This document shows positions 29,393-38,464 of a DNA stretch of 64,000 nucleotides, in pieces (the stretch's first letter is position 1; every line of letters starts with the position of its first letter). Source of the DNA: Ignavibacteria bacterium (GTDB lineage Bacteria; Bacteroidota; Ignavibacteria; Tepidaquicellales; OLB5); the NCBI GenBank assembly GCA_030835025.1, contig JAUQWS010000122.1, forward strand, positions 1-64,000. The letters run 5' to 3'. A program made the translations under genes and the position numbers. The notes beneath the pieces were generated by a model, which saw only the letters and a program-made list of their open reading frames with translations, was not told the DNA's origin and did not search any database.

Positions 29393-29400
29393 TAACTTTG
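29393..29400 (+). promoter_or_regulatory. Bacteroidota-type -7 element TAACTTTG
   Basis: TAnnTTTG 31 bp upstream of the oxidoreductase start. Confidence 0.5.
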
Positions 29401-29430
29401 CAAAATAATATTTTCTAAGGAGAACAATCT

Positions 29431-30081
29431 ATGAAAATCGGAATTATCGGTTCGGGGGTAGTTGGCAAAGCACTTGGTGCCGGGTTTGCAGATAGCGGCC
29501 ACGAAGTGATGCTGGGCACACGCACTCCGGATGCAGAAAAGATACAAGCCTGGGTGAAGGATACCGGCAAAGGAGTTAAAGCCGGCACATTTGAAGAAAC
29601 TGCCAGGTTCGGCGAGATCATTGTGCTATGCCCGTTGTTTCGTGCCGTAGAAGATATCATCTCTCTGGCGGGCAAAGAGAACTTCAAGGGAAAGATAGTA
29701 ATAGATACTACAAACCCGCTATCGGACGAACCCCCGGTAAACGGTGTTCTGAAATACGTGAAGACCCCGCAGGGTTCTGCAGGAGAGTTCATTCAGCAGC
29801 TTTTGCCTTCAGCGCATGTAGTAAAGGCATTTAACAGTGTTGGAAATATGTTCATGTATAAACCGGAATTCAGGGACGGGCAGCCGACAATGTTCATATG
29901 CGGAAACGACGCCGGCTCCAAGAAGAAGGTGACTGAAATTCTTGCTGATTTCGGATGGGACGTTCTGGACTGTGGCTCTATCGAGGCATCAAACGCACTT
30001 GAAGGATTGTGCATAATTTGGTGCGCAAGGGGATTTCTTGAGGGCAAATGGGATCATGCATTTAAACTCTTGAAAAATTGA
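29431..30081 (+). CDS. NAD(P)-binding reductase (F420-dependent NADP reductase-like)
   Basis: MKIGIIGSGVVGKALGAGFADSGHEVMLGTRTP; VIDTTNPLSDEPP; VKAFNSVGNMFM. Confidence 0.85.
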   Translation: MKIGIIGSGVVGKALGAGFADSGHEVMLGTRTPDAEKIQAWVKDTGKGVKAGTFEETARFGEIIVLCPLFRAVEDIISLAGKENFKGKIVIDTTNPLSDEPPVNGVLKYVKTPQGSAGEFIQQLLPSAHVVKAFNSVGNMFMYKPEFRDGQPTMFICGNDAGSKKKVTEILADFGWDVLDCGSIEASNALEGLCIIWCARGFLEGKWDHAFKLLKN

Positions 30082-30110
30082 GTTAACTTTGCACATACAA
30101 ATAAATCCGG

Positions 30111-30140
30111 AAAGAGGCCTTAGGACCTCTTTCTTTTTTT
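30111..30140 (+). terminator. Rho-independent terminator
   Basis: aaagaggccttaggacctctttcttttttt. Confidence 0.75.
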
Positions 30141-30155
30141 AGAAGGAATTCAGTA

Positions 30156-30653
30156 ATGTTGGAAGAACTCTTTAAGCTTGTTTCGGGCCAGTCACAGGAA
30201 CAGATCGTTGATAACCCTGGCATTCCAAATGACCACAATGAAGCAGCTATACAGACTACAACAGACTCTATATTTGATACATTGAAGTCACAAGTTGCAT
30301 CCGGCAACGGTGCAGATGTGCTGAACTTGCTTGGCGGAAAGTCAAATGTTCAGGGAAATCCATTAGTGGGGGACTTAACAACTAATGTAACCAACGGACT
30401 GATGGAAAAACTCGGAATAGACAGCCCGATAGCAAAGCAGGTTGCAGCATCGCTTGTTCCGGTCGTTCTTGAAAAATTGATAGGCAAGACAAATGACCCG
30501 GGTGATAACAGTTTTGACCTGAATTCGATCTTCGGATCGCTCACCGGCGGCAAATCAAGCGGATTTGACATGAACAGTTTGCTGGGCGGCGAAAAGGAAA
30601 AAGAGAGCGGTTCTGACCTTGGCAGTATATTTAATATGTTATCCGGTAAATAG
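30156..30653 (+). CDS. DUF937-like protein
   Basis: LTTNVTNGLMEKLGIDSPIAKQVAASLVPVVLEKLIGKTNDP, Gly/Asn-rich C-terminus. Confidence 0.55.
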   Translation: MLEELFKLVSGQSQEQIVDNPGIPNDHNEAAIQTTTDSIFDTLKSQVASGNGADVLNLLGGKSNVQGNPLVGDLTTNVTNGLMEKLGIDSPIAKQVAASLVPVVLEKLIGKTNDPGDNSFDLNSIFGSLTGGKSSGFDMNSLLGGEKEKESGSDLGSIFNMLSGK

Positions 30654-30664
30654 AAAATACATCC

Positions 30665-31381
30665 ATGAAATTTCTGTTGAGTTTTTTGATCTCAGTTGTT
30701 CTTTTCACATCCTGCGGTAAGGATAATAAGACTAATCATTCTGTAAGGGATTCAGAAAAAACTGATTCTCAAACTGATCCCCAGGGCTCGCTAAGCAGCA
30801 CAGGTTCAAAAACGGGTGACGACGGGCTCAGGAACATTTCTTACGAACCGGGCAAGTTACCAGCTTCGGTAAAATACAGCGGCAAGGTAGTTGCAGGCGC
30901 AAAATGGGATGACAAAAACGGGAACAATCTTCTTATTATTACAGAGACTGAAGAGGTTAAACAGAAGGAAGATTTCCGGATGAAAGAGCTCTTTGCATAT
31001 CAATTTATCGTAAACGGGGAAGAAACAAAGCTGCTTTGGAGGCTTAATGACCTGATCAAAGATTGCCCATTAGATATTACACTAAGCTTCATTCCGAAGT
31101 CTCTCACAATTACCGATCTTGATAATAACGGAATAGCAGAGAATACTTTAATATATAAGATGTCGTGCAAAGGTGATGTTTCGCCCGATGATATGAAGCT
31201 TATTATGCATGAAGCCGAAACAAAGTATGCAATACGCGGCATGATGCTTCTGGAGACTCCCGAAGGAAAATTCGGCAATGATATGAAAGTTGACCCCTCT
31301 TTTGATAGCGCACCGAAAGAGTTTTTGCCTTATGCCAAAGAAGAGTGGGAGAAATTTAAAACTGAAAAACTGGGGAATTAG
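30665..31381 (+). CDS. Putative lipoprotein, unknown function
   Basis: MKFLLSFLISVVLFTSCGK lipobox. Confidence 0.7.
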   Translation: MKFLLSFLISVVLFTSCGKDNKTNHSVRDSEKTDSQTDPQGSLSSTGSKTGDDGLRNISYEPGKLPASVKYSGKVVAGAKWDDKNGNNLLIITETEEVKQKEDFRMKELFAYQFIVNGEETKLLWRLNDLIKDCPLDITLSFIPKSLTITDLDNNGIAENTLIYKMSCKGDVSPDDMKLIMHEAETKYAIRGMMLLETPEGKFGNDMKVDPSFDSAPKEFLPYAKEEWEKFKTEKLGN

Positions 31382-31417
31382 CTCGATTCCGGCAGGGGAC
31401 GGAACTATTCATTCAAG

Positions 31418-32029
31418 CTAATTCAAACAGTAATATTCCTGCAGTGAGTTCTTCTGAAGCGCAAAAAGAGACCGCAGGTTCAGGTGGTTGGTCAATGTCT
31501 TATTCAGAGCTTCTTCGCTTCCGCGGATGAGAAGGTCATATTTTTCAAGGTCATTCAGCCCGATCGAGTTGGCTATTAAATAAAAACCCACTCCGGGGAA
31601 TTTTGTAAGGTCAAGCTTTAACACTCTTTCATTATATTTCTCAAACGCACTTATCAACGCTGCAGATGCACACACGGAGTACTTATTCAGAAGCTCAATA
31701 TCTGCGTACGGATACATTCTATCGGGATGTTCATCAAAGTAATTCACGATGCTGAAGATGTCAATTCCCTTGACGGCAATATCAGCCTCGCCATTAGGAT
31801 ATTTGGCAAGCACTTTTTCAAGCTTCACATATGAGCCTGTACCGGGAAGGCTGCCTGTGGTTAAAAATGGTATTCCGAACTTGTTATCGAATTTCTCAAG
31901 ATCTTCAAACAAATTTCTGTAACGCTTTTCAAAAATGTGCAGAAATCTCGTCTCACCGGGCAGAACAACAATACCAAGCGGGAACATCGGAATATTACTG
32001 GTTACTGTATGTTCTTCTTTATTTAACAT
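31418..32029 (-). CDS. Lon N-terminal (LON substrate-binding) domain protein
   Basis: IPMFPLGIVVLPGETRFLHIFEKRYRNLFEDL. Confidence 0.85.
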   Translation of the reverse strand: MLNKEEHTVTSNIPMFPLGIVVLPGETRFLHIFEKRYRNLFEDLEKFDNKFGIPFLTTGSLPGTGSYVKLEKVLAKYPNGEADIAVKGIDIFSIVNYFDEHPDRMYPYADIELLNKYSVCASAALISAFEKYNERVLKLDLTKFPGVGFYLIANSIGLNDLEKYDLLIRGSEEALNKTLTNHLNLRSLFALQKNSLQEYYCLN

Positions 32030-32100
32030 TTTCTTTCAAAATAATTTCATATTTTAAAAGGAAATTTGCTGCTAAAAGGTTTCAAAATATATCCACTAAT

Positions 32101-33027
32101 TTGAAGAACGTAATTATATTTTTCCTGAGTTTTCTAAGCATATGTTTTACTTCGTTTTGCAATGGAGCAGACATTAACGGGACCATCACGATTGACGGCA
32201 TTGAACGCGAATATATCCTGCATCTGCCTAAGTCATACGCAGGGGATATCCCGCTTCCGCTGGTAATGGTTTTTCACGGCGGAGGTGGAACAGCAAAGCA
32301 GATAAAGTCGCATACTGGATTCAACAAGCTGGCGGATAAGGAGAATTTTATAGTCGTTTATCCCAATTCCGTGGATAAGAACTGGAGCGATGGCAGAATT
32401 GGTGATAAACTGCCGATGGAGCGCGATGATGTAAAGTTCATTTCAAACCTGATAGATACGTTAAGCGCAAAATACAGGATTGATACAAAACGGGTTTTTT
32501 CAACGGGAATTTCCAACGGCGGATTCTTCTCTTTTTATCTTGCACTTAAACTCTCGGGCAAGATTCTTGCGGTCGCGCCGGTCACTGCAAATATTCCCGA
32601 GAACCTGAAGGATAGTTATAAGCCTGAATATCCTGTTTCACTTTTGCTCATCAACGGTACGGATGACCCGCTGGTAAAGTATGAGGGCGGTTTTGTCGGA
32701 TTCAAAGATGACGAAGGCGGAAGGGGCAGAAGCGTATCCACTGATAGTACAATTAAGATATGGCTGGAAAACAACAAATGTGCTACAGGCAGTTCAGTTG
32801 AGAAAATACCCGATGTAAATAAGAAAGATGACTGCAGTGCCTCCAGATACACATACACCGGCTGCGTTGATAATACAGAAGTTGTACTGGTTAAGATCAC
32901 CGGGGGAGGCCATACCTGGCCCGGTGCGTCGCAATACCTTCCGAAGTTCATAGTTGGTAAGGTTTGCCGTGATTTCAGGGCAACTGAGGTTATATGGGAT
33001 TTCTTCAAAAACAGTAAAAGCAGGTAG
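32101..33027 (+). CDS. PHB depolymerase-like esterase (LpqC family)
   Basis: VMVFHGGGGTAKQIKSHTGFNKLADKENFIVVYPNSVDKNWSDGR; GISNGGFFSF; GGGHTWPG; TTG start at 32101 followed by signal peptide. Confidence 0.82.
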   Translation: MKNVIIFFLSFLSICFTSFCNGADINGTITIDGIEREYILHLPKSYAGDIPLPLVMVFHGGGGTAKQIKSHTGFNKLADKENFIVVYPNSVDKNWSDGRIGDKLPMERDDVKFISNLIDTLSAKYRIDTKRVFSTGISNGGFFSFYLALKLSGKILAVAPVTANIPENLKDSYKPEYPVSLLLINGTDDPLVKYEGGFVGFKDDEGGRGRSVSTDSTIKIWLENNKCATGSSVEKIPDVNKKDDCSASRYTYTGCVDNTEVVLVKITGGGHTWPGASQYLPKFIVGKVCRDFRATEVIWDFFKNSKSR

Positions 33028-33116
33028 AGTCTTTTTCGGAAATTTTCCGCATATTATGAATCTGTTCTTCTGCAAATACTTCTGAGACATTTTTTCCTTG
33101 AAACATATCCGCAACT

Positions 33117-33425
33117 ATGAATGTTATTGAATTCAAAGCCACGCTTAAAGCTAAACGGCCGCCGCTGAATATTCATCCTTTATTAACAGCACTTTGGTAC
33201 GATGCTAAAGGTGACTGGAATAAAGCACACCTTATAACACAGGAAATATTGACCCCCGAAGCTTCAAGAGTACATGCTTACCTCCACAGAAAAGAAGGGG
33301 ATATGTTAAATGCCGAATACTGGCACAGGCATGCGGGGACAAATTTACCTGAGGTGACAATTGAAGAGGAGTGGGAATTGCTTGTTGAAAAAATGCTTTC
33401 TGTACAAACTGCAAATGACTTATAA
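33117..33425 (+). CDS. Conserved-looking ~100-aa protein of unknown function
   Basis: HPLLTALWYDAKGDWNKAHLITQE...HAYLHRKEGDMLNAEYWHRHAG. Confidence 0.75.
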   Translation: MNVIEFKATLKAKRPPLNIHPLLTALWYDAKGDWNKAHLITQEILTPEASRVHAYLHRKEGDMLNAEYWHRHAGTNLPEVTIEEEWELLVEKMLSVQTANDL

Positions 33426-33431
33426 AATCAA

Positions 33432-33932
33432 ATGATCGAAGTCAAAATCCGAAAACTGAATATCAAGGACTGGAAGCCCGTAAGCGAAATATACCGGCTT
33501 GGTATCGAAACAGGGTATGCAACTTTCGAGAAAAATGTTCCTTCGTGGATCGAGTGGGATAGAAAACATCTTCCGCTGTGCCGGTTTGTTGCGGAATATG
33601 AAAACGAAGTTGTGGGCTGGGCAGCTCTTTCACCTGTATCAGATAGAGATGCATATAAGGGCGTTGCTGAGCTTAGCCTTTATGTTGCTCCCGCGTTCAT
33701 AAGAAAAGGCATCGGCAAACAACTGCTTAAGGAACTGATAGAGGAAAGCGAGAAAAAAGGCATTTGGACCCTTCAGGCGACAATGTTCCCCAAGAACACA
33801 GCAAGCGTTCATCTGCATGAGCTTTGCGGATTCAGGAAAGTGGGGCTGCGCGCAAAGATAGCAAAACTGGATGGTAAGTGGCGTGATACAGTTCTGTATG
33901 AAAGAAGAAGCAGGATGAGATCATACAAATGA
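33432..33932 (+). CDS. GNAT acetyltransferase (phosphinothricin acetyltransferase-like)
   Basis: ELSLYVAPAFIRKGIGKQLLKELIEESEKKGIWTLQATMFPKNTASVHLHELCGFRKVG. Confidence 0.87.
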   Translation: MIEVKIRKLNIKDWKPVSEIYRLGIETGYATFEKNVPSWIEWDRKHLPLCRFVAEYENEVVGWAALSPVSDRDAYKGVAELSLYVAPAFIRKGIGKQLLKELIEESEKKGIWTLQATMFPKNTASVHLHELCGFRKVGLRAKIAKLDGKWRDTVLYERRSRMRSYK

Positions 33933-34510
33933 ACCGGAAGCTGTATGTCAAAAACATGGTTTGCGGCCGCTGCATAAAGTCGGTCAAAGATACCCTGCTT
34001 GCACTTGGAATAGATTACATATCTGTAACGCTAGGGGAAGTTGAACTAGCCTCGCCGGTTTCACCCGAAAAACTGGAAAAGCTACGCCTGACACTTCTCG
34101 ATAGCGGTTTCGAGTTAATAGATGACGCAAAGACTAAACTGATCGAGCAGGTTAAGACTCTCATAATACGCTCTATTTATGATAACGATAAGCCGGAGAC
34201 AATAAATTATTCTGATCATCTATCCAAACAAACCGGTAAGCCTTATACAGCCTTAAGCGCTCTTTTTTCTTCTGTAGAAAACATAACTATAGAGAAATTC
34301 ATAATATCGCAGAAGATCGAGCGTGCAAAAGAACTGCTGGTCTACGGGGAGCTTACTTTAAGCGAAATAGCTTACAGGCTCGGATACAGCAGCTCTCAGC
34401 ACCTTTCGAATCAATTCAAGAAAACTACGGGTTTCACTCCAAGCTATTTTAAAGAGCTGAAGGAGAAAAAACGCCAATCCATTGATAAAATCACCAATTC
34501 TGCCCCTTAA
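33929..34510 (+). CDS. AraC-type regulator with N-terminal HMA-like (CGRC) domain
   Basis: N-term MNRKLYVKNMVCGRCIKSVKDTLLALG; C-term LTLSEIAYRLGYSSSQHLSNQFKKTTGFTPSYFKEL. Confidence 0.85.
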   Translation: MNRKLYVKNMVCGRCIKSVKDTLLALGIDYISVTLGEVELASPVSPEKLEKLRLTLLDSGFELIDDAKTKLIEQVKTLIIRSIYDNDKPETINYSDHLSKQTGKPYTALSALFSSVENITIEKFIISQKIERAKELLVYGELTLSEIAYRLGYSSSQHLSNQFKKTTGFTPSYFKELKEKKRQSIDKITNSAP

Positions 34511-34564
34511 AGATCTTATACAACTTTATTAAAATCCTGTAACGCAACGGGCTTAATCATGAGC

Positions 34565-34572
34565 TATTTTTG
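34565..34572 (+). promoter_or_regulatory. Bacteroidota-type -7 element TATTTTTG
   Basis: TAnnTTTG 32 bp upstream of the HMA-MauE start. Confidence 0.45.
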
Positions 34573-34603
34573 TACCGTTAATAACTTTAGAAAGGTACAA
34601 TAA

Positions 34604-35338
34604 ATGGTCCATACATATAAAGTCAGCGGAATGACCTGCAATCACTGCACAGAAACCGTTAAGAAGACTCTTGAAAGCATTGAGGGAATCGAAAAAGCCG
34701 AGGTAACACTCGACCCGCCTCAGGCTGTTGTTAAAATGCAGCAGCATATCGAAACCGGATTTATGAACAAGATGCTTGCCGAAGCCGGTGAGTTCTCACT
34801 TCTTGAAACCGGTGGAAATCATTCAGTTGCATCAGCTCAGGGTCAGACAGCAGAAAAGAAGGCGTTTTTCACAGCCTACAAGCCAATACTTCTGGTATTT
34901 TCATATATAACAGGTGCTGCTGTTTTGAATGAAACATATCACGGCAGTTTTGACATTATGCGCTTCATGCATATGTTCATGGGTGGCTTCTTCCTGATAT
35001 TTTCATTTTTCAAAATGCTTGACCTTAAGGGTTTTGCATATTCATACATGTCATATGATATCATTGCAAATAAATGGATCGGATGGGGATATGTTTATCC
35101 GTTCATTGAGCTTGCTTTGGGACTCGCATACCTCTTCCATTTTCAGATCACTGCAGCAGGTATTGTAACAATACTTGTAATGGGTGTGAGCAGTGTCGGG
35201 GTGATCCAAAGCCTTCTTGCCAAAAAGAAATTTCAGTGTGCATGTCTGGGTACGGTATTTAACCTGCCGATGTCTAACATAACTTTGACAGAAGACCTTT
35301 TAATGGTAACAATGTCAGCAGTTATGTTTGTAATTTAA
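34604..35338 (+). CDS. HMA domain fused to MauE/DoxX-like membrane domain
   Basis: VSGMTCNHCTETVKKTLESIEGI followed by ~4 TM segments and QCACLGTVFNLPMS. Confidence 0.82.
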   Translation: MVHTYKVSGMTCNHCTETVKKTLESIEGIEKAEVTLDPPQAVVKMQQHIETGFMNKMLAEAGEFSLLETGGNHSVASAQGQTAEKKAFFTAYKPILLVFSYITGAAVLNETYHGSFDIMRFMHMFMGGFFLIFSFFKMLDLKGFAYSYMSYDIIANKWIGWGYVYPFIELALGLAYLFHFQITAAGIVTILVMGVSSVGVIQSLLAKKKFQCACLGTVFNLPMSNITLTEDLLMVTMSAVMFVI

Positions 35339-35363
35339 ACAATTAAAAGGAGAATATACAAAA

Positions 35364-36794
35364 TTGGGTTTAATAAAAATTGCATTAACTCTGATCTCGC
35401 TGGTTGCTCTTGTAGCTTTCTCCCAGGATGACCACCGTCATATGCATCACGGGAATGAAAATGATTCAAACAGAATGGTTGTTGATTCACTTGTCAAAAC
35501 GGATTCTTCAAATATGCAGCACAATAATCATGATATGATGAACATGAATCAGCATAATCCTGATGAAGAGGGTATGCCGCATTCGTATTCCTTAAGCCTG
35601 CCGATGAACCGCAACGGCTCCGGAACAGGCTGGCTACCTGATTCCTCGCCCATGAGCGGATATATGATTCATTCAGGAAAATGGATGTTCATGTTTCATG
35701 GAAGTATCTTTTTTCGCTACACCTCAAGCGATATCACCAAAGAGGGCTCGCGCGGGCTTTCAAAATGGGATGCACCGAACTGGTTCATGGGTATGGCACA
35801 AACAAAAATCGGCAATAACGGGTTATTCAAATTCGGATTAATGATGTCTCTTGACCGGCTTACAGAGGGAGGAAACGGATACCCGCTGCTTTACCAGTCC
35901 GGTGAAACATGGGAAGGCAAACCACTGGTTGACAGGCAGCATCCGCATGATCTCTTCAGTGAGCTCAGTATTGCATACACTCAGCGCTTGAGCAAGGATG
36001 TTGATATAACGGGTTACTTCGGGTATCCGGGCGAGCCGGCGCTTGGACCGGTTGCATTTATGCACAGGGTTTCAAGCTCAAACAATCCGGATGCACCGCT
36101 ATCGCACCATTGGCAGGACGCATCGCACATAACTTTTGGAGTTGGCACGCTTGGCTTAAGATACGGGATATTCAAAGCAGAAGGCTCGATCTTCACCGGC
36201 AGCGAGCCTGATGAGAACAGGTACAACTTCGATAAAGCAAAATTCGATTCATACAGTTATAGGCTTTCGGTAAATCCGGTAAATGACCTTGCTTTTCAGT
36301 TCTCTCAGGGATTCATCAAATCACCCGAGGCGCTGGAACCAGATGCTGATGTAACAAGAACCACCGCTTCGGTTATTCACAGCCGTAAATTTTCGGGTAT
36401 CATGAACATTAACACAACCGCTGCATGGGGATTGAATGACAAAGGGCACGGACACAAAGAACACTCCTTTCTGCTTGAAAGCAACCTGCGGGTAAAAAGG
36501 GCTGCAATATACGGCAGGTATGAGTTTGTTCAGAAGGGCCCTGAAGAACTTTCTCTAAGCGGATTTGAACATGACGCAAAGTTCAGCATTAACGCTTTGA
36601 CTTTAGGGGCAAATTACAGGCTTTTCAGTTTTTCAAACACAGATCTTTCAATTGGTTTACAGGGAAGTATATACTTCACTCCAAAAGAATTGCAGCCGAT
36701 CTACGGAAAGAATCCGCTTTCGGCCCAGATGTATTTGAAACTGAATCCAGGTGTTATGTTTGGCAGTGCCAAAACCAATATTCACAAACATTAA
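35364..36794 (+). CDS. His/Met-rich outer-membrane beta-barrel-like protein, putative metal handling
   Basis: N-term DDHRHMHHGNENDSN...NMQHNNHDMMNMNQHNPDEEGMPH; alternating-residue strands and conserved QHPHDLF; TTG start. Confidence 0.7.
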   Translation: MGLIKIALTLISLVALVAFSQDDHRHMHHGNENDSNRMVVDSLVKTDSSNMQHNNHDMMNMNQHNPDEEGMPHSYSLSLPMNRNGSGTGWLPDSSPMSGYMIHSGKWMFMFHGSIFFRYTSSDITKEGSRGLSKWDAPNWFMGMAQTKIGNNGLFKFGLMMSLDRLTEGGNGYPLLYQSGETWEGKPLVDRQHPHDLFSELSIAYTQRLSKDVDITGYFGYPGEPALGPVAFMHRVSSSNNPDAPLSHHWQDASHITFGVGTLGLRYGIFKAEGSIFTGSEPDENRYNFDKAKFDSYSYRLSVNPVNDLAFQFSQGFIKSPEALEPDADVTRTTASVIHSRKFSGIMNINTTAAWGLNDKGHGHKEHSFLLESNLRVKRAAIYGRYEFVQKGPEELSLSGFEHDAKFSINALTLGANYRLFSFSNTDLSIGLQGSIYFTPKELQPIYGKNPLSAQMYLKLNPGVMFGSAKTNIHKH

Positions 36795-36807
36795 GTTATA
36801 TTTGCAG

Positions 36808-37275
36808 ATGAATAATCAAATGGACCACATTCATACTGAACACAACGATAAAGAAGTATCATACTTCCGCCTGGCATTCAGCGCCACACTGCATTGTTTG
36901 CTTGGCTGCGGGCTTGGTGAAGTTGCCGGCATGATAATCGGCACAATGCTCGCCATGGATAACCACTCAACAATGATACTTGCTATAATACTCGGATTCA
37001 TCGGCGGATTCGGGCTTGGTATTATTCCACTTAAACGCGCAGGCTTTTCATGGAAGTTCGCAATAAAACAAGTTTTCATTGCTGAGGGATTGAGTATCGC
37101 TGTTATGGAAACTTTTGAAGTGCTGGTACAGGTCTATACGCCCGGAGTTATGGAGGCGGGACTCACAGATGCAATCTTCTGGTACGGAATGCTTCTTGGT
37201 TTAATTGCGGGATTTATTGCAGCATATCCGATAAACTATATTTTTGTCAAAAAAGGTGTCCGGCATATGCATTAA
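36808..37275 (+). CDS. DUF4396-like membrane protein
   Basis: HCLLGCGLGEVAGMIIGTML...GFIGGFGLGIIPLKRAGFSWKFAIKQVFIAEGLSIAVMETFE. Confidence 0.75.
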   Translation: MNNQMDHIHTEHNDKEVSYFRLAFSATLHCLLGCGLGEVAGMIIGTMLAMDNHSTMILAIILGFIGGFGLGIIPLKRAGFSWKFAIKQVFIAEGLSIAVMETFEVLVQVYTPGVMEAGLTDAIFWYGMLLGLIAGFIAAYPINYIFVKKGVRHMH

Positions 37276-37361
37276 TTGTACTATTACCCCCTGCAATCCC
37301 TATCCTGAAACGTTTCGTATATTCATATGGTTATAAAATAATACACAGCAAAGGCACTACA

Positions 37362-38033
37362 ATGTTTAAATATATAGTCATATTTTCGCTTTTGACCGCA
37401 GCAATTTTGGGGTGCTCACTTAAGCAAGGATTCCAAACCGTAAAGACATCATCAAATTCAGATAACGATAAAATGACAGACACAATGAAACTTGAAACTG
37501 CAGTACTGGCCGGAGGCTGTTTCTGGTGCATAGAGACTATTTTTCAGGACTTAAAAGGGGTTGAAAAAGTTGAGTCAGGCTATTCCGGCGGGACTACAAA
37601 ATTCCCGACCTACCAGGAAGTATGCACCGGCACAACAGGCCACGCCGAGGTCATAAGGCTTGAGTTCGATCCATCGGTTATAACATATGAGCAGTTACTC
37701 ACTGTTTTCTTCCATGTTCACGACCCGACTACTCTCAACCGCCAGGGCGCAGATGCCGGCACTCAATACCGCTCAGCGATTTTTTATGCTAATGACCAGC
37801 AGAAGAAAACTGCAGAGAAAGTAATTGCCGATATAACCGCTTCTAAGCTGTGGGATGACCCGATAGTAACAGAGGTAACCGTGCTAAAGGATTATTACAA
37901 AGCTGAAGATTATCACCAGGATTATTTCAATAATAATCCCGGAAATTCATACTGCTCAATAGTCATCGCACCCAAAGTCAAGAAATTCTATAAGGAATTT
38001 GGCTACCTTCTCAAAGAGAACGTAGAAAAGTAA
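37362..38033 (+). CDS. msrA: Peptide-methionine (S)-S-oxide reductase MsrA, lipoprotein form
   Basis: AVLAGGCFWCIETIFQDLKGVEKVESGYSGG; YHQDYF; N-terminal lipobox AAILGCS. Confidence 0.93.
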   Translation: MFKYIVIFSLLTAAILGCSLKQGFQTVKTSSNSDNDKMTDTMKLETAVLAGGCFWCIETIFQDLKGVEKVESGYSGGTTKFPTYQEVCTGTTGHAEVIRLEFDPSVITYEQLLTVFFHVHDPTTLNRQGADAGTQYRSAIFYANDQQKKTAEKVIADITASKLWDDPIVTEVTVLKDYYKAEDYHQDYFNNNPGNSYCSIVIAPKVKKFYKEFGYLLKENVEK

Positions 38034-38110
38034 TTGTTGTTTTAAAGTGAGAGAGGCAGCAGTCCTCTCTCATAGTATTATACAAGATTTCATTTTTCTT
38101 CTTAATCCCC

Positions 38111-38118
38111 TATCTTTG
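38111..38118 (+). promoter_or_regulatory. Bacteroidota-type -7 element TATCTTTG
   Basis: TAnnTTTG 21 bp upstream of the SMR gene. Confidence 0.5.
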
Positions 38119-38138
38119 TAAAATTCAAAAAGAAAAAA

Positions 38139-38459
38139 ATGAGCTGGATATACCTTTTAATAGCCGGAGTATTTGAAATAAGCTTCGCGCTCTCGCTGAA
38201 ATATTCCGAAAGCTTTACAAGACTTTGGCCAACTATAGGTTTCATAGTATTCACTATCTTAAGCTATTTTTTTCTTAATAAAGCGCTTGGAACAATACCG
38301 CTTGGCACGGCGTATGCAATATGGACGGGTATCGGCGCCTGCGGTATTGCAGTTATCGGCATCATTTTTCTTAAAGAACCCGCCGATTTCTGGCGTATAT
38401 TTTTCATTTTGACACTGATCTCGTCAATAATCGGGCTAAAGCTGGTATCAAATAATTGA
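38139..38459 (+). CDS. SMR-family small multidrug/guanidinium exporter
   Basis: MSWIYLLIAGVFEISFALSLKYSESFTRLWPTIGFI; PLGTAYAIWTGIGACGIAVIGIIFLKEP. Confidence 0.92.
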   Translation: MSWIYLLIAGVFEISFALSLKYSESFTRLWPTIGFIVFTILSYFFLNKALGTIPLGTAYAIWTGIGACGIAVIGIIFLKEPADFWRIFFILTLISSIIGLKLVSNN

Positions 38460-38464
38460 ACAAT

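Noticed and set aside
31831-32100. 90-residue N-terminal extension of the esterase ORF
   Set aside because: Antisense to the LON-domain gene; TTG at 32101 begins a proper signal peptide.
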